The translations under genes were made by a program, and so were the position numbers. A stretch of DNA of 18,090 bases from an uncultured Ruminococcus sp. (GTDB taxonomy: Bacteria > Bacillota > Clostridia > Oscillospirales > Ruminococcaceae): assembly GCA_910579835.1 (NCBI GenBank), contig CAJTWQ010000028.1, forward strand, positions 7,379-25,468. Reading direction: 5' to 3'. The notes beneath the pieces are model-generated. The model saw only the letters and a list, made by a program, of their open reading frames with translations, did not search any database and had not been told where the DNA came from. Positions 1 to 6,871 of the stretch are shown one piece after another. Every line of letters begins with the position of its first letter. The first letter of the stretch is position 1.

Positions 1-382
1 GACTCAGTCCGTCGTTTTTCTTTCTGGCGACTTTGGTGAAATCGTCAATAAATCCAATAAGCCCGAAAAGTACGGAGAAAACGATCACACTGAGCATTCT
101 GTAAAAGGCGTTCTGAACATCTGCGGAAGTTACGTCGATTCCGCCTCTGATTCTGTATATCCAGTAGCCGATCATAGATGTGACCACAGATGCAATAATA
201 AACATAAAACCGCCCATAGTCGGAGTTCCCTGTTTTTTGGCATGCCACTGCGGACCGTCCTCAGTTTTTATAGGCTGCCCGAATTTTATTCTTCTGAGAA
301 AGGGAATGAGAAAAATTCCCGATACTCCGGCAGCCACAAATGAAAGCAGCGTTACTGCAAGATTTATTATCCAATATGACAT
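1..382 (-). CDS. mraY: MraY, phospho-N-acetylmuramoyl-pentapeptide transferase (5' part, truncated by window edge)
   Basis: This is the first 127 residues of an integral-membrane enzyme that moves phospho-MurNAc-pentapeptide from UDP to undecaprenyl phosphate, giving lipid I in peptidoglycan synthesis. The translation starts MSYWIINLAVTLLSF, a first membrane segment. It continues with the family signature GPQWHAKKQGTPTMGG at about residues 38-53 and a second membrane segment, and reaches GLIGFIDDFTK near the window edge; the paired aspartates belong to the MraY active-site region. The ATG at 382-380 has an AAAGGGA Shine-Dalgarno-like sequence upstream and lies 17 nt after the murE stop, so it is co-transcribed with murE. 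The remaining roughly two thirds of the protein lie beyond position 1. Identification is firm because of the motifs and the dcw context. Confidence 0.95.
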   Translation of the reverse strand, partial: MSYWIINLAVTLLSFVAAGVSGIFLIPFLRRIKFGQPIKTEDGPQWHAKKQGTPTMGGFMFIIASVVTSMIGYWIYRIRGGIDVTSADVQNAFYRMLSVIVFSVLFGLIGFIDDFTKVARKKNDGLS

Positions 383-399
383 TAGTTTGTTCCCTTTCT

Positions 400-1833
400 T
401 TAAAGCAGTTTCAGTCCCTCGCGAACTATCTCACGCTCGTCAAAGGGTATGTGCTTCATTCCGGCAAGAATTTGATAATCTTCATGACCTTTTCCTGCAA
501 GAACTATTATATCATCCTTTTCCGCAATTTTCAAGGCGTGAAAGATAGCTTCCTTCCGGTCGGTCACAACGTTATACGGAACATCACATCCCTCCATTCC
601 CGTAAGAATATCACGGATGATAGCATCCGGATCCTCATTTCGCGGATTATCAGAGGTGATAATAAGCATATCTGCATTTTTTGCCGCAGCCGCAGCCATT
701 TTCGGACGCTTTGCAGCGTCGCGGTTTCCGCCGCAGCCGAAAAGGCAGATAAGCCTGTGCTTTGTATATTCACGAACACTTTGAAGAATATTCTCAACAG
801 CGTCAGGCGTGTGAGCATAATCGCAGATAACGGTAAAGTCCGTATCCGTAGGAATAACTTCGCACCGCCCCTTAACCCCTGCGCAGGATTCTACGGCAGA
901 GATAATGCTTTCAATACTCAATCCAGCCTTCAAACAAACTGCCATTGCCGCAGTAAGGTTGGAAACGTTAAACGCTCCGGGCATTCTTGATTTCACCAAA
1001 TAGGACTTATGACCATCGCAGAACCAGAAACTCGATCCGCCGGCTTTAATCTTTATACCGTCGGCGTAAAAATCCGTATTTGATTTAATGCTGAATTTCA
1101 GCTTTTCACAGTTAATCTCATCATAAAGACGTATGCCGTATTCGTCATCGGCATTTACTATAGCCGTATCGCAAATATCAAAAAGCATTTTCTTAGCCTG
1201 ATAATAATTTTCCATATCCTTATGGTAATCCAGATGATCCTGTGTAAGATTTGTAAAAACAGCTATATCAAAGTGAGAACTGCCGATTCTGTTCTGCACC
1301 AGACCAAAGGAGCTTACCTCCATAACGACATATTCGCACTTTTCATCTGCCATCTGACGAAGCAGCGCCATAAAGTCATAAGCGAACGGTGTCGTGTTGT
1401 CAGCATGCAGCACCTTGCTGCCGATCTCGTTCCGGATCGTTCCGACCAAACCTGTTTTATGTCCGTCCGCCATAAGGATATGCTTAACGACATTGGTGAC
1501 AGTTGTCTTGCCGTTGGTGCCGGTAACGCCGATCATTTTCAGTTCCCGCTCAGGATGACCGAACCATGCTGCGCACAGCTTTCCGTAGAGCAGACGGGAA
1601 TTATCAGTAATGATCTGCCTGTCTCCCAAACCGAGGTCACGCTCGCATACAACGACGGCGGCTCCCTTTTCAAGCATTTCTCCGGCAGAGTCATGACCGT
1701 CAAAGCTTCCTCCCTTAATACAGACGAACAGGCTTCCGGGTATAACTTTTCTTGTATCATCGGTTATAAAGCTTATTTCAGTATTTCCAATTCTGGTTTC
1801 CGCATTGTTTTCAAGAAGATCGCACAGCTTCAT
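400..1833 (-). CDS. murE: MurE, UDP-MurNAc-tripeptide synthetase (meso-diaminopimelate type)
   Basis: This cytoplasmic ATP-dependent ligase adds the third amino acid to UDP-MurNAc-L-Ala-D-Glu. At 477 residues it has the normal length and three Mur-ligase domains. The N-terminal UDP-substrate domain includes DDTRKVIPGSLFVCIKG (25-41), the ATP loop is GVTGTNGKTT (102-111), and DYAHTPDAVENIL (338-350) and GCGGNRDAAKRP (366-377) follow. The C-terminal domain has DNPRNEDP (395-402), known in this family to select meso-diaminopimelate rather than lysine. One oddity is MEVSSFGL (171-178), where most MurE proteins have His after SS; SSF resembles the MurD version. The start is supported by GGAGGG six nt upstream of ATG 1833. 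It lies between the PBP gene (54-nt gap) and mraY (17-nt gap) in the dcw operon. Confidence 0.97.
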   Translation of the reverse strand: MKLCDLLENNAETRIGNTEISFITDDTRKVIPGSLFVCIKGGSFDGHDSAGEMLEKGAAVVVCERDLGLGDRQIITDNSRLLYGKLCAAWFGHPERELKMIGVTGTNGKTTVTNVVKHILMADGHKTGLVGTIRNEIGSKVLHADNTTPFAYDFMALLRQMADEKCEYVVMEVSSFGLVQNRIGSSHFDIAVFTNLTQDHLDYHKDMENYYQAKKMLFDICDTAIVNADDEYGIRLYDEINCEKLKFSIKSNTDFYADGIKIKAGGSSFWFCDGHKSYLVKSRMPGAFNVSNLTAAMAVCLKAGLSIESIISAVESCAGVKGRCEVIPTDTDFTVICDYAHTPDAVENILQSVREYTKHRLICLFGCGGNRDAAKRPKMAAAAAKNADMLIITSDNPRNEDPDAIIRDILTGMEGCDVPYNVVTDRKEAIFHALKIAEKDDIIVLAGKGHEDYQILAGMKHIPFDEREIVREGLKLL

Positions 1834-1887
1834 ATATATCCCTCCGTTTTCGGTTATCAGATGTTTCGTGTGTACGGCGGCAGATTA

Positions 1888-4260
1888 TCAGTCGCCCTCG
1901 TTATAAACAGTAAATTCAAGTTCTATCGTGGTACCTACCGCCACCTTGGTTCCCGGCGGTATAGACTGATCGCTTACAATAGCATCGTCGCGCATCGCTC
2001 CTCGTGCAACATAATTCAGCTGACAATATGAAAGTTGTTCGTTTGCCCAGTCAAGATAACCGTTTTTCACATCGGGAACTGTAGTGTAATCAACAGTATG
2101 ATTCTGCTCCGTATAAAGATATACGCAGCCGTCCTTTGCCACAGATTTGCCCGTTAAAGGCGACTGAGCCACTACTTCTATTCCATTGCCTATAACCTCA
2201 TAACTTATTCCCATACCCTCCAGGGTTCTTTTAGCATCATCCAGAGAACCTTCAAGAAGTGGAATCTTTACGTCAAGATTTTTCAGTTCTTCGTCAGTGT
2301 ACTGAGGGCTTATTCCAAGATAAGGCAGAACGTCGGTAAGAATATCTCTTGCCGTAGGAACAGCAACAACGCTTCCGTAATATCTGTCATTTTCCTTAGA
2401 CGGCATATCTGCCATTACAAGAAGGACTATCTCTGGATCGTCAGCAGGAGCAAAACATACATAAGAAGCCGCATATTCCTGAATATCGGAGTTTTCTCCC
2501 GATTCAGTAATAGCTTCGTTCTGGCTGGTAATACTAAGACGCTGAGCCGTACCGGACTTTCCGCCGATAGCGTAGCCCTTAATAGATACATTTCCGGTTC
2601 CGTTACTGTCGGTAACAACATGATAGAGAGCATTTCTCATCTTTTCAGAAGTATCTTCCGATACAACCTGGCGTCGTACAGTCCTTTCATTTTTGAGAAC
2701 AATATTTCCATCTCCGTCAACGATCTTGTCAACCACATAAGGCTGAAGCAGGTATCCGCCGTTTATAGCAGCACAGTATGCGGTTATCATCTCTATGGGG
2801 GTAAGAGTCTGTCTCTGACCGAAAGCCGATACCGCAAGGTCAACATTTGTCATTTTGTCGAGATCTCCCACATCGCCGTTTACTTCTGCCGGAAGATCAA
2901 TACCGGTTTTCTGGTTAATTCCGAAAGCATTAAGATAACTTGCAAACTTTTCGACACCGATTCTTTTTCCTATTTCCATAAAAGCAGGATTGCAGGAATG
3001 TGTCAGAGCTTCCTGATAGCTCTGCGCTCCGTGACCTTCACGCTTATGGCATTTAATAGGTTCAGCGTGACCCTCAAGTTTAACGGCTCCTGAGCAGTAA
3101 AAAGAATCATTTACAAGATCAATAAGATTTTCTTCAAAGGCCGCAGCGCTTGTTATTACCTTGAAAACTGAACCCGGCTCATATCTCTCCGTAATGCATT
3201 TATTGCGCCACTGCGTCTCACGCTCCTCAGACAGCTTTTTATCGGCTTCCGTTTCATTTTTCAGCGCCTTGATCGAAGCTTCCTTTTCCTCAGAAATTTT
3301 ATAGGGATTATTAAGATCAAAGCTGGGATACTGTGCCATGCCATATATTTCGCCGGTCTTGGCGTTCATAAGTATAGCGCAGCCCCTATTTTTTACATGA
3401 TACTTCTCCACCATTTCCTGCAAATGCTGTTCAAGATAATACTGGATGTTCATATCAATTGTAAGATATATATCATCACCGTTTTTAGCTTCATAGGTCT
3501 TGGAATATCTGTATGGAAGCTCGTTTCCGTTTGAATCCTTAGCAGATATGGTTCTGCCGTCGATGCCGGACAGATATTCGTCGTAATAAGATTCTATGCC
3601 GTAAATTCCTTTGCCGTCTGCGGTTGTGAAGCCTATTACAGAAGCGGCAAGCTCGGACTGGGGATAATAGCGCTTGGTATCCTCCTCCACTGCTAAAGAA
3701 ATGAAACCATACTTATTAAAAAAGCTGAGCACCTCGTCAGCCACGGGCTTTTCAACCTGATCCTGAAGCACGCTATACTGAGTATCCTCTTCCATAGCCT
3801 TATGTACCTTCTCCGGTTCAATAGACAGCTTCTCTGCAAGAAAAGCAACCGTCTGCTCGCTGAATGCGTAAGCAGATTCAGGAAGTGCGTCCTTTTCCAC
3901 ACCGTTTTCATCATATTCAGGCTTGTAATCGCCGTTTTTCTTATCGCTGTTCCGCTTGTCTATACGCTTTTGAAGCTCTTCAAGCTCCGTCTTATACATA
4001 GACGGATCAAGAAATACTTTATAGACGGTCGCACTTTTGGCAAGGGCATTTCCCTTGGCGTCATAAATCGCCCCACGGTGGGCAGATATCGAAATTGAAC
4101 CGAAATGCTGACTGTTCGCCATAGCCTGATATTTATTGTTATTGACAACAGAAATTTTGAAAAAATTCATAGCAATAAGCGAAAACAACACAAAAAATAC
4201 GGCTGTCATAACAATCTTTGTTCTGAATCTCATAGAATTTGAAGGATTAAAATTTGCCAT
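1888..4260 (-). CDS. Class B penicillin-binding protein with PASTA domains (FtsI/PbpB/SpoVD type)
   Basis: This is a membrane-anchored D,D-transpeptidase that cross-links peptidoglycan, at the septum or in the spore cortex. At 790 residues it has a cytoplasmic tail and a membrane helix at about 13-38, then a dimerisation/pedestal region with RGAIYDAKGNALA (62-74). The transpeptidase domain carries SVFK (364-367, nucleophile Ser364), SCN (422-424) and KSG (568-570); KSGTAQ is usual for this branch. Two PASTA-like repeats follow at about 664-718 and 725-785. The residue 91-125 insert and the 320-350 segment are rich in Lys and Glu. AAGGAGG five nt before ATG 4260 fixes the start. The place between ftsL and murE matches pbpB or spoVD of Bacillus, and the sequence alone does not decide between division and sporulation roles. 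A 285-nt leader separates it from ftsL. Confidence 0.93.
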   Translation of the reverse strand: MANFNPSNSMRFRTKIVMTAVFFVLFSLIAMNFFKISVVNNNKYQAMANSQHFGSISISAHRGAIYDAKGNALAKSATVYKVFLDPSMYKTELEELQKRIDKRNSDKKNGDYKPEYDENGVEKDALPESAYAFSEQTVAFLAEKLSIEPEKVHKAMEEDTQYSVLQDQVEKPVADEVLSFFNKYGFISLAVEEDTKRYYPQSELAASVIGFTTADGKGIYGIESYYDEYLSGIDGRTISAKDSNGNELPYRYSKTYEAKNGDDIYLTIDMNIQYYLEQHLQEMVEKYHVKNRGCAILMNAKTGEIYGMAQYPSFDLNNPYKISEEKEASIKALKNETEADKKLSEERETQWRNKCITERYEPGSVFKVITSAAAFEENLIDLVNDSFYCSGAVKLEGHAEPIKCHKREGHGAQSYQEALTHSCNPAFMEIGKRIGVEKFASYLNAFGINQKTGIDLPAEVNGDVGDLDKMTNVDLAVSAFGQRQTLTPIEMITAYCAAINGGYLLQPYVVDKIVDGDGNIVLKNERTVRRQVVSEDTSEKMRNALYHVVTDSNGTGNVSIKGYAIGGKSGTAQRLSITSQNEAITESGENSDIQEYAASYVCFAPADDPEIVLLVMADMPSKENDRYYGSVVAVPTARDILTDVLPYLGISPQYTDEELKNLDVKIPLLEGSLDDAKRTLEGMGISYEVIGNGIEVVAQSPLTGKSVAKDGCVYLYTEQNHTVDYTTVPDVKNGYLDWANEQLSYCQLNYVARGAMRDDAIVSDQSIPPGTKVAVGTTIELEFTVYNEGD

Positions 4261-4264
4261 AAAA

Positions 4265-4309
4265 GCCTCCTTAATAGAATAAGGCAGGGTTTAATATCCG
4301 CCCCGCCTT
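4265..4309 (-). promoter_or_regulatory. Hairpin abutting the PBP Shine-Dalgarno, possible attenuator or translation switch
   Basis: On the minus-strand transcript AAGGCGGGG (4309-4301) pairs with CCCUGCCUU (4289-4281): nine base pairs including one G-U, with an 11-nt loop. It is followed by AUUCUAUU and then the SD AAGGAGGC (4272-4265). It looks like a weak intrinsic terminator because the U-run is interrupted. The right arm's GCCUU can also pair with the SD, so the two structures exclude one another. The pairing is read directly; the regulatory role is inferred. Confidence 0.45.
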
Positions 4310-4345
4310 TGAACATCTTATTAAAAATGATGCTCTTTTCCATTT

Positions 4346-4496
4346 GATACGACGAAGGATTTATCGCTGTTCAAGCGCGGAACCCCGCTTCCCGGACTTA
4401 TAACGCTCCAAGTCCGGGAAGGCGATCCCTTATTCCGACCACTCGCTGTATCTCCGTGTCCTACATATAACCTCGGCTTGATTTTTATTTTGCCGA
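4346..4496 (-). ncRNA. Candidate structured RNA between ftsL and the PBP gene, family not recognised
   Basis: The minus strand folds by eye into a multi-branched RNA. An outer stem pairs 4442-4452 with 4346-4357 (about 10 pairs with one mismatch and one bulge). An inner stem pairs 4422-4426 with 4363-4367 (AUCGC/GCGAU). A perfect 12-bp apical stem pairs 4410-4421 with 4388-4399 around a 10-nt loop. A small GCGG/CCGC hairpin lies at 4377-4388 and shares one base with the long stem. A further 5-bp hairpin, UCGGC/GCCGA, lies 5' at 4473-4496. There is no ORF across it. It is more GC-rich than a normal spacer and interrupts an operon whose other gaps are under 100 nt. I compared it from memory with ydaO, T-box, lysine, 6S, SRP and RNase P RNA and found no convincing match. 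It may be a leader of the PBP gene or an independent small RNA. Confidence 0.5.
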
Positions 4497-4545
4497 TAGT
4501 ATTACTTAATTAAAACGGGCAGTCTTTTTAATATTTATATTTGTA

Positions 4546-5067
4546 CTACCCTTTGAAATATTCCCCGCACTTGTCAAAAAAATCTCCAATTTTGTCAATA
4601 AGAGTTTTTTTCTGCTTGGGAATACTTACTACGTCACCGGTCTGTATCTTAATGAATTCGATCTGCGAAGGATCTATCTTCTGCATACCGAGTACATTTT
4701 CAGCATATTCTTCGACGTTTTTAGCAGACATTTCGCTTTCAAGCTCAGACTGCAGCCTGGTGTTTTCGGCTTCGGTAAGCTCCAGCTTGCCGTTAAGAGA
4801 AGTAACCTTATTATACATGGTGTTTCTCCTGTCAAGTGAATATATCACCGAACCAAGCAGCGCTGCGGCAAGCAGCGACAGCATAACTATCCTGATCACC
4901 GAACCTCTTCTGGCTTCAATACGCCTGTGCCTGATCTGAGGCTTTTCCTCTTCCTCAGACTCTGGTTCAGCCGTTTTCACAGTTTCACCGGCATATACAT
5001 CCTGAGTGTCGGAATATTCATAGCTGTAATAATCATTGTCATAATAATAAACGTTATTGTCAGCCAT
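4546..5067 (-). CDS. ftsL: FtsL-like septum-formation protein
   Basis: This is a bitopic division protein that in the FtsL/FtsB/DivIC family helps recruit and activate the septal FtsW-PBP pair. The 173-residue product has an acidic, tyrosine-rich cytoplasmic N-terminus (VYYYDNDYYSYEYSD near residues 6-20), a basic patch RHRRIEARRG and one membrane helix (about 57-78). An extracytoplasmic coiled coil (about 84-117) follows, with heptad-like Leu and Glu content, and then a short tail with AENVLGMQKIDPSQIEFIKI. FtsL sequences diverge strongly, so the call rests on topology plus the position between rsmH and the PBP gene. ATG 5067 is preferred over the in-frame GTG 5079 because GAAAGGAG lies 11 nt upstream of the ATG and overlaps the GTG. 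The start overlaps the rsmH stop by 8 nt (ATGGCTGA), suggesting translational coupling. Confidence 0.85.
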   Translation of the reverse strand: MADNNVYYYDNDYYSYEYSDTQDVYAGETVKTAEPESEEEEKPQIRHRRIEARRGSVIRIVMLSLLAAALLGSVIYSLDRRNTMYNKVTSLNGKLELTEAENTRLQSELESEMSAKNVEEYAENVLGMQKIDPSQIEFIKIQTGDVVSIPKQKKTLIDKIGDFFDKCGEYFKG

Positions 5068-6001
5068 CAGCTTCCGCACTCCTTTCTATTACTCTGAGCT
5101 TTGCGCTTCTGCTTCTGTTGTTGCTTTCAAGTTCTTTTTCTTTTGCTTCTATCGGTTTTCTGTTTACAAGGCACCCCTGCGGCTTGCGTCTGCATACACA
5201 CTGAGGAAAATCCGGCGGGCATATGCATCCTCTGCACCACCCTGCAAATCTCTGCTTGACAAGTCTGTCCTCCAGAGAATGAAAGGTTATAACTGCAAGT
5301 CTGCCACCTGCCTTCAGGCTGCTGAATGCACTGTCAAGTCCCTGAGATAAATGCTCAAGCTCACCGTTTACAGCTATCCTTATTGCCTGAAAGGTCTTTT
5401 TGCAAGGATTTTTTTCACGTCTTGCCTTTTGAGGAACGCTGTTCCTGATAATCTCAGCCAGCTGAGAAGTCGTCTCAACGGGACTGACCGCACGGACTTT
5501 CACAATGTTTCCTGCAATACGCCGGGAAAATTTTTCCTCGCCATACTCAAAAATAATTTTTGACAGCTCCTGCTCGGAATATGTATTTACAATATTTGCA
5601 GCGCTTATACCCTCCTTGCTCATACGCATATCAAGAGGGGCGTCAAGATGATAGGAGAAGCCTCTGCTTCCCTCATCAAGCTGATAGGATGAAACGCCCA
5701 GATCCATAAGGATACCGTCCACGTTCTCTATCTCCAGATTGTCAAGCACACTGCGTAGCTGCGAGTAATTACTGTGAATGACCTGTACATTGCCGAATCC
5801 TGCCAGCCTTTCTGAAGCGGCAGCCACGGCATCAGGATCACGGTCAAGTGAAATAAGCCTTCCCTTCTCACTGAGGCGGGAAGCTATAAGAAACGAATGT
5901 CCTCCGCCTCCGGCAGTACCGTCTATATAGATACCGTCCGGACGAATACTAAGTCCCTCAATACATTCCTCCGCCAACACGGGAATATGGGTAAATTCCA
6001 T
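5060..6001 (-). CDS. rsmH: RsmH (MraW), 16S rRNA (cytosine1402-N4)-methyltransferase
   Basis: This is a SAM-dependent enzyme that methylates N4 of C1402 in the 16S rRNA decoding centre. Its 313 residues are the usual length. Visible motifs are HIPVLAEECIEGL (5-17), the SAM loop DGTAGGGGHS (27-36), DLGVSSYQLD (100-109), RGFSYHLDAPLDMRM (113-127), NPCKKTFQAIRIAVN (198-212) and ITFHSLEDRLVK (238-249). A cysteine cluster WCRGCICPPDFPQCVC (255-270) is common in clostridial homologues and may bind metal, though that is inferred. ATG 6001 has AAAGGAG nine nt upstream. The 95-nt gap to mraZ contains no gene. The 3' end overlaps ftsL by 8 nt. Confidence 0.97.
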   Translation of the reverse strand: MEFTHIPVLAEECIEGLSIRPDGIYIDGTAGGGGHSFLIASRLSEKGRLISLDRDPDAVAAASERLAGFGNVQVIHSNYSQLRSVLDNLEIENVDGILMDLGVSSYQLDEGSRGFSYHLDAPLDMRMSKEGISAANIVNTYSEQELSKIIFEYGEEKFSRRIAGNIVKVRAVSPVETTSQLAEIIRNSVPQKARREKNPCKKTFQAIRIAVNGELEHLSQGLDSAFSSLKAGGRLAVITFHSLEDRLVKQRFAGWCRGCICPPDFPQCVCRRKPQGCLVNRKPIEAKEKELESNNRSRSAKLRVIERSAEADG

Positions 6002-6096
6002 TATGCCTTTCTCCTTTTTTCCGGGCCTGCAGTGCCTCTAAGCTCACCGATTTTCCACGGGCCTGACTGTAAGCACACCGGACTTTTTAAATCTTA

Positions 6097-6534
6097 TCAA
6101 AGGACGAGGTCTGACAGCACATCGTTAATGTCTTCAATAGAAATGCTGCTGCTGAATTCCTCCCACTTCGCTCTATTCCAGATTTCAGCTCTATTTTCCG
6201 AGCCGATGACTACAACATCATCATCCGCGCCTATTTCCGCATGATCTCTAAGAGTCTGGGTAATAAAAATTCTTCCCTGCTTGTCCGGCACCTGTTTATC
6301 GGCGCAGGAGAGAAGCTTTCGGCGGATGTCGCTGCCGGCCTTTCCCTTTACGGAATAAAGCTTGCTTCTGTACACCTGAAATTCCTCAGGGGAATAAACG
6401 GCGATATAGTGATCGTCATGTCCGGCGCAGAGATAGAACTCCGGGCCAAGAATCTCACGAAGCTTGTTCGGGAAGCTCATACGTCCCTTTTGATCAATAC
6501 TTGGATAATAAGTACCGCACAGCGGATCTGCCAT
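6097..6534 (-). CDS. mraZ: MraZ, transcriptional regulator of the dcw cluster
   Basis: This DNA-binding protein forms ring-shaped oligomers and controls its own division/cell-wall operon in other bacteria. The 145-residue product is made of two AbrB-like (SpoVT-AbrB) half-repeats, each with the D-x-x-G-R signature: DQKGR (14-18) followed by MSFPNKLRE, and DKQGR (84-88) followed by IFITQTLRDHA. ATG 6534 is preceded by GAGGCGAAGG. It is the first gene of the dcw operon, and a promoter plus a phased box array lie directly upstream, consistent with autoregulation. The identification is firm; the direction of regulation here cannot be read from sequence. Confidence 0.97.
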   Translation of the reverse strand: MADPLCGTYYPSIDQKGRMSFPNKLREILGPEFYLCAGHDDHYIAVYSPEEFQVYRSKLYSVKGKAGSDIRRKLLSCADKQVPDKQGRIFITQTLRDHAEIGADDDVVVIGSENRAEIWNRAKWEEFSSSISIEDINDVLSDLVL

Positions 6535-6570
6535 GACCTTCGCCTCGCTTTCAGACTGATATGAAAATCA

Positions 6571-6615
6571 TCACCCAGATTTTGGTTTTTTCACATCTCA
6601 TCACCTTTTTTTACC
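6571..6615 (-). promoter_or_regulatory. Helically phased GGTGA-like boxes, candidate MraZ operator
   Basis: On the minus strand GGTAA (6615-6611), GGTGA (6605-6601), TGTGA (6595-6591) and GGTGA (6575-6571) lie in one 10-bp register, with one register position (6585-6581) empty. They begin just downstream of the mraZ -10 element. MraZ of E. coli is known to bind TGGGN repeats separated by 5 nt, the same 10-bp spacing. Assignment to MraZ is inferred from geometry and position. Confidence 0.55.
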
Positions 6616-6624
6616 CCTACATTA

Positions 6625-6653
6625 ATTTTATCACTTTATCGCACATTTTACAA
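6625..6653 (-). promoter_or_regulatory. Sigma-A type promoter of the mraZ/dcw operon
   Basis: On the minus strand TTGTAA (6653-6648), a 17-nt spacer and TAAAAT (6630-6625) form a plausible -35/-10 pair, placing the start near 6618, about 85 nt before the mraZ ATG. The surrounding sequence is very AT-rich. Confidence 0.6.
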
Positions 6654-6821
6654 GATGTAATTATGCACAATGCTAAACAAAAATGTAAGCGTTTTATTAG
6701 CAATTATAGTCAAAAACTTATTTAAAGGCATTTATATATAAAACAAACGTTTGAATTCGATTAAAAATCTTAACAGGATTTTTACCTTTCTTCACCGTTT
6801 GAGCAAATCAGCATATGACAG
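6654..6821. other. Non-coding gap between dcw promoter and the hairpin after the spoIID-like gene
   Basis: No gene is supported in this AT-rich stretch. It holds a perfect TATAAT on the minus strand (6708-6703) without a convincing -35, a possible distal dcw promoter. It also holds a 10-bp palindrome CAAACGTTTG (6744-6753) and a weak AAAAATC/GATTTTT inverted repeat near 6765-6785. None has a supported function. Confidence 0.4.
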
Positions 6822-6868
6822 TAACAGCAAGTCTCTGAAATTCATTTTGATTCAGAAACTTGCTGTTA
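6822..6868. terminator. 17-18 bp hairpin just after the spoIID-like gene
   Basis: Arms 6823-6839 (AACAGCAAGTCTCTGAA) and 6851-6867 (TTCAGAAACTTGCTGTT) pair over 17 positions with an 11-nt loop; the single mismatch becomes G-U on the minus-strand RNA. It begins four nt past the stop codon of the minus-strand gene, as expected for a transcript end. However, the T-rich tail (AATTTTATT) lies on the plus-strand side and not after it in the minus direction. It may act as a processing or stability hairpin, or as a terminator for plus-strand transcription. Confidence 0.55.
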
Positions 6869-6871
6869 ATT

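Noticed and set aside
1222..2031. Long open frame on the plus strand (269 codons) antisense to murE and the PBP gene
   Set aside because: It lies opposite well-recognised genes, its translation has no recognisable motif and is rich in Cys, His and Arg as expected of a shadow frame, and no Shine-Dalgarno precedes it.
4375..4388. GGGGUUCCGCG in the ftsL-pbp gap resembling the T-box antiterminator motif
   Set aside because: It lacks the UGG that pairs with the tRNA end, and no specifier stem or AGUA loop is visible; the gene downstream is not an amino-acid gene.
6002..6096. 95-nt mraZ-rsmH gap with two AGGCCCG repeats
   Set aside because: The repeats are short and I found no convincing stable fold or reading frame; treated as ordinary spacer.
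6744..6753. Palindrome CAAACGTTTG upstream of the dcw promoter
   Set aside because: Ten bp, single copy and far from the likely promoter; such a palindrome is expected by chance in AT-rich sequence.
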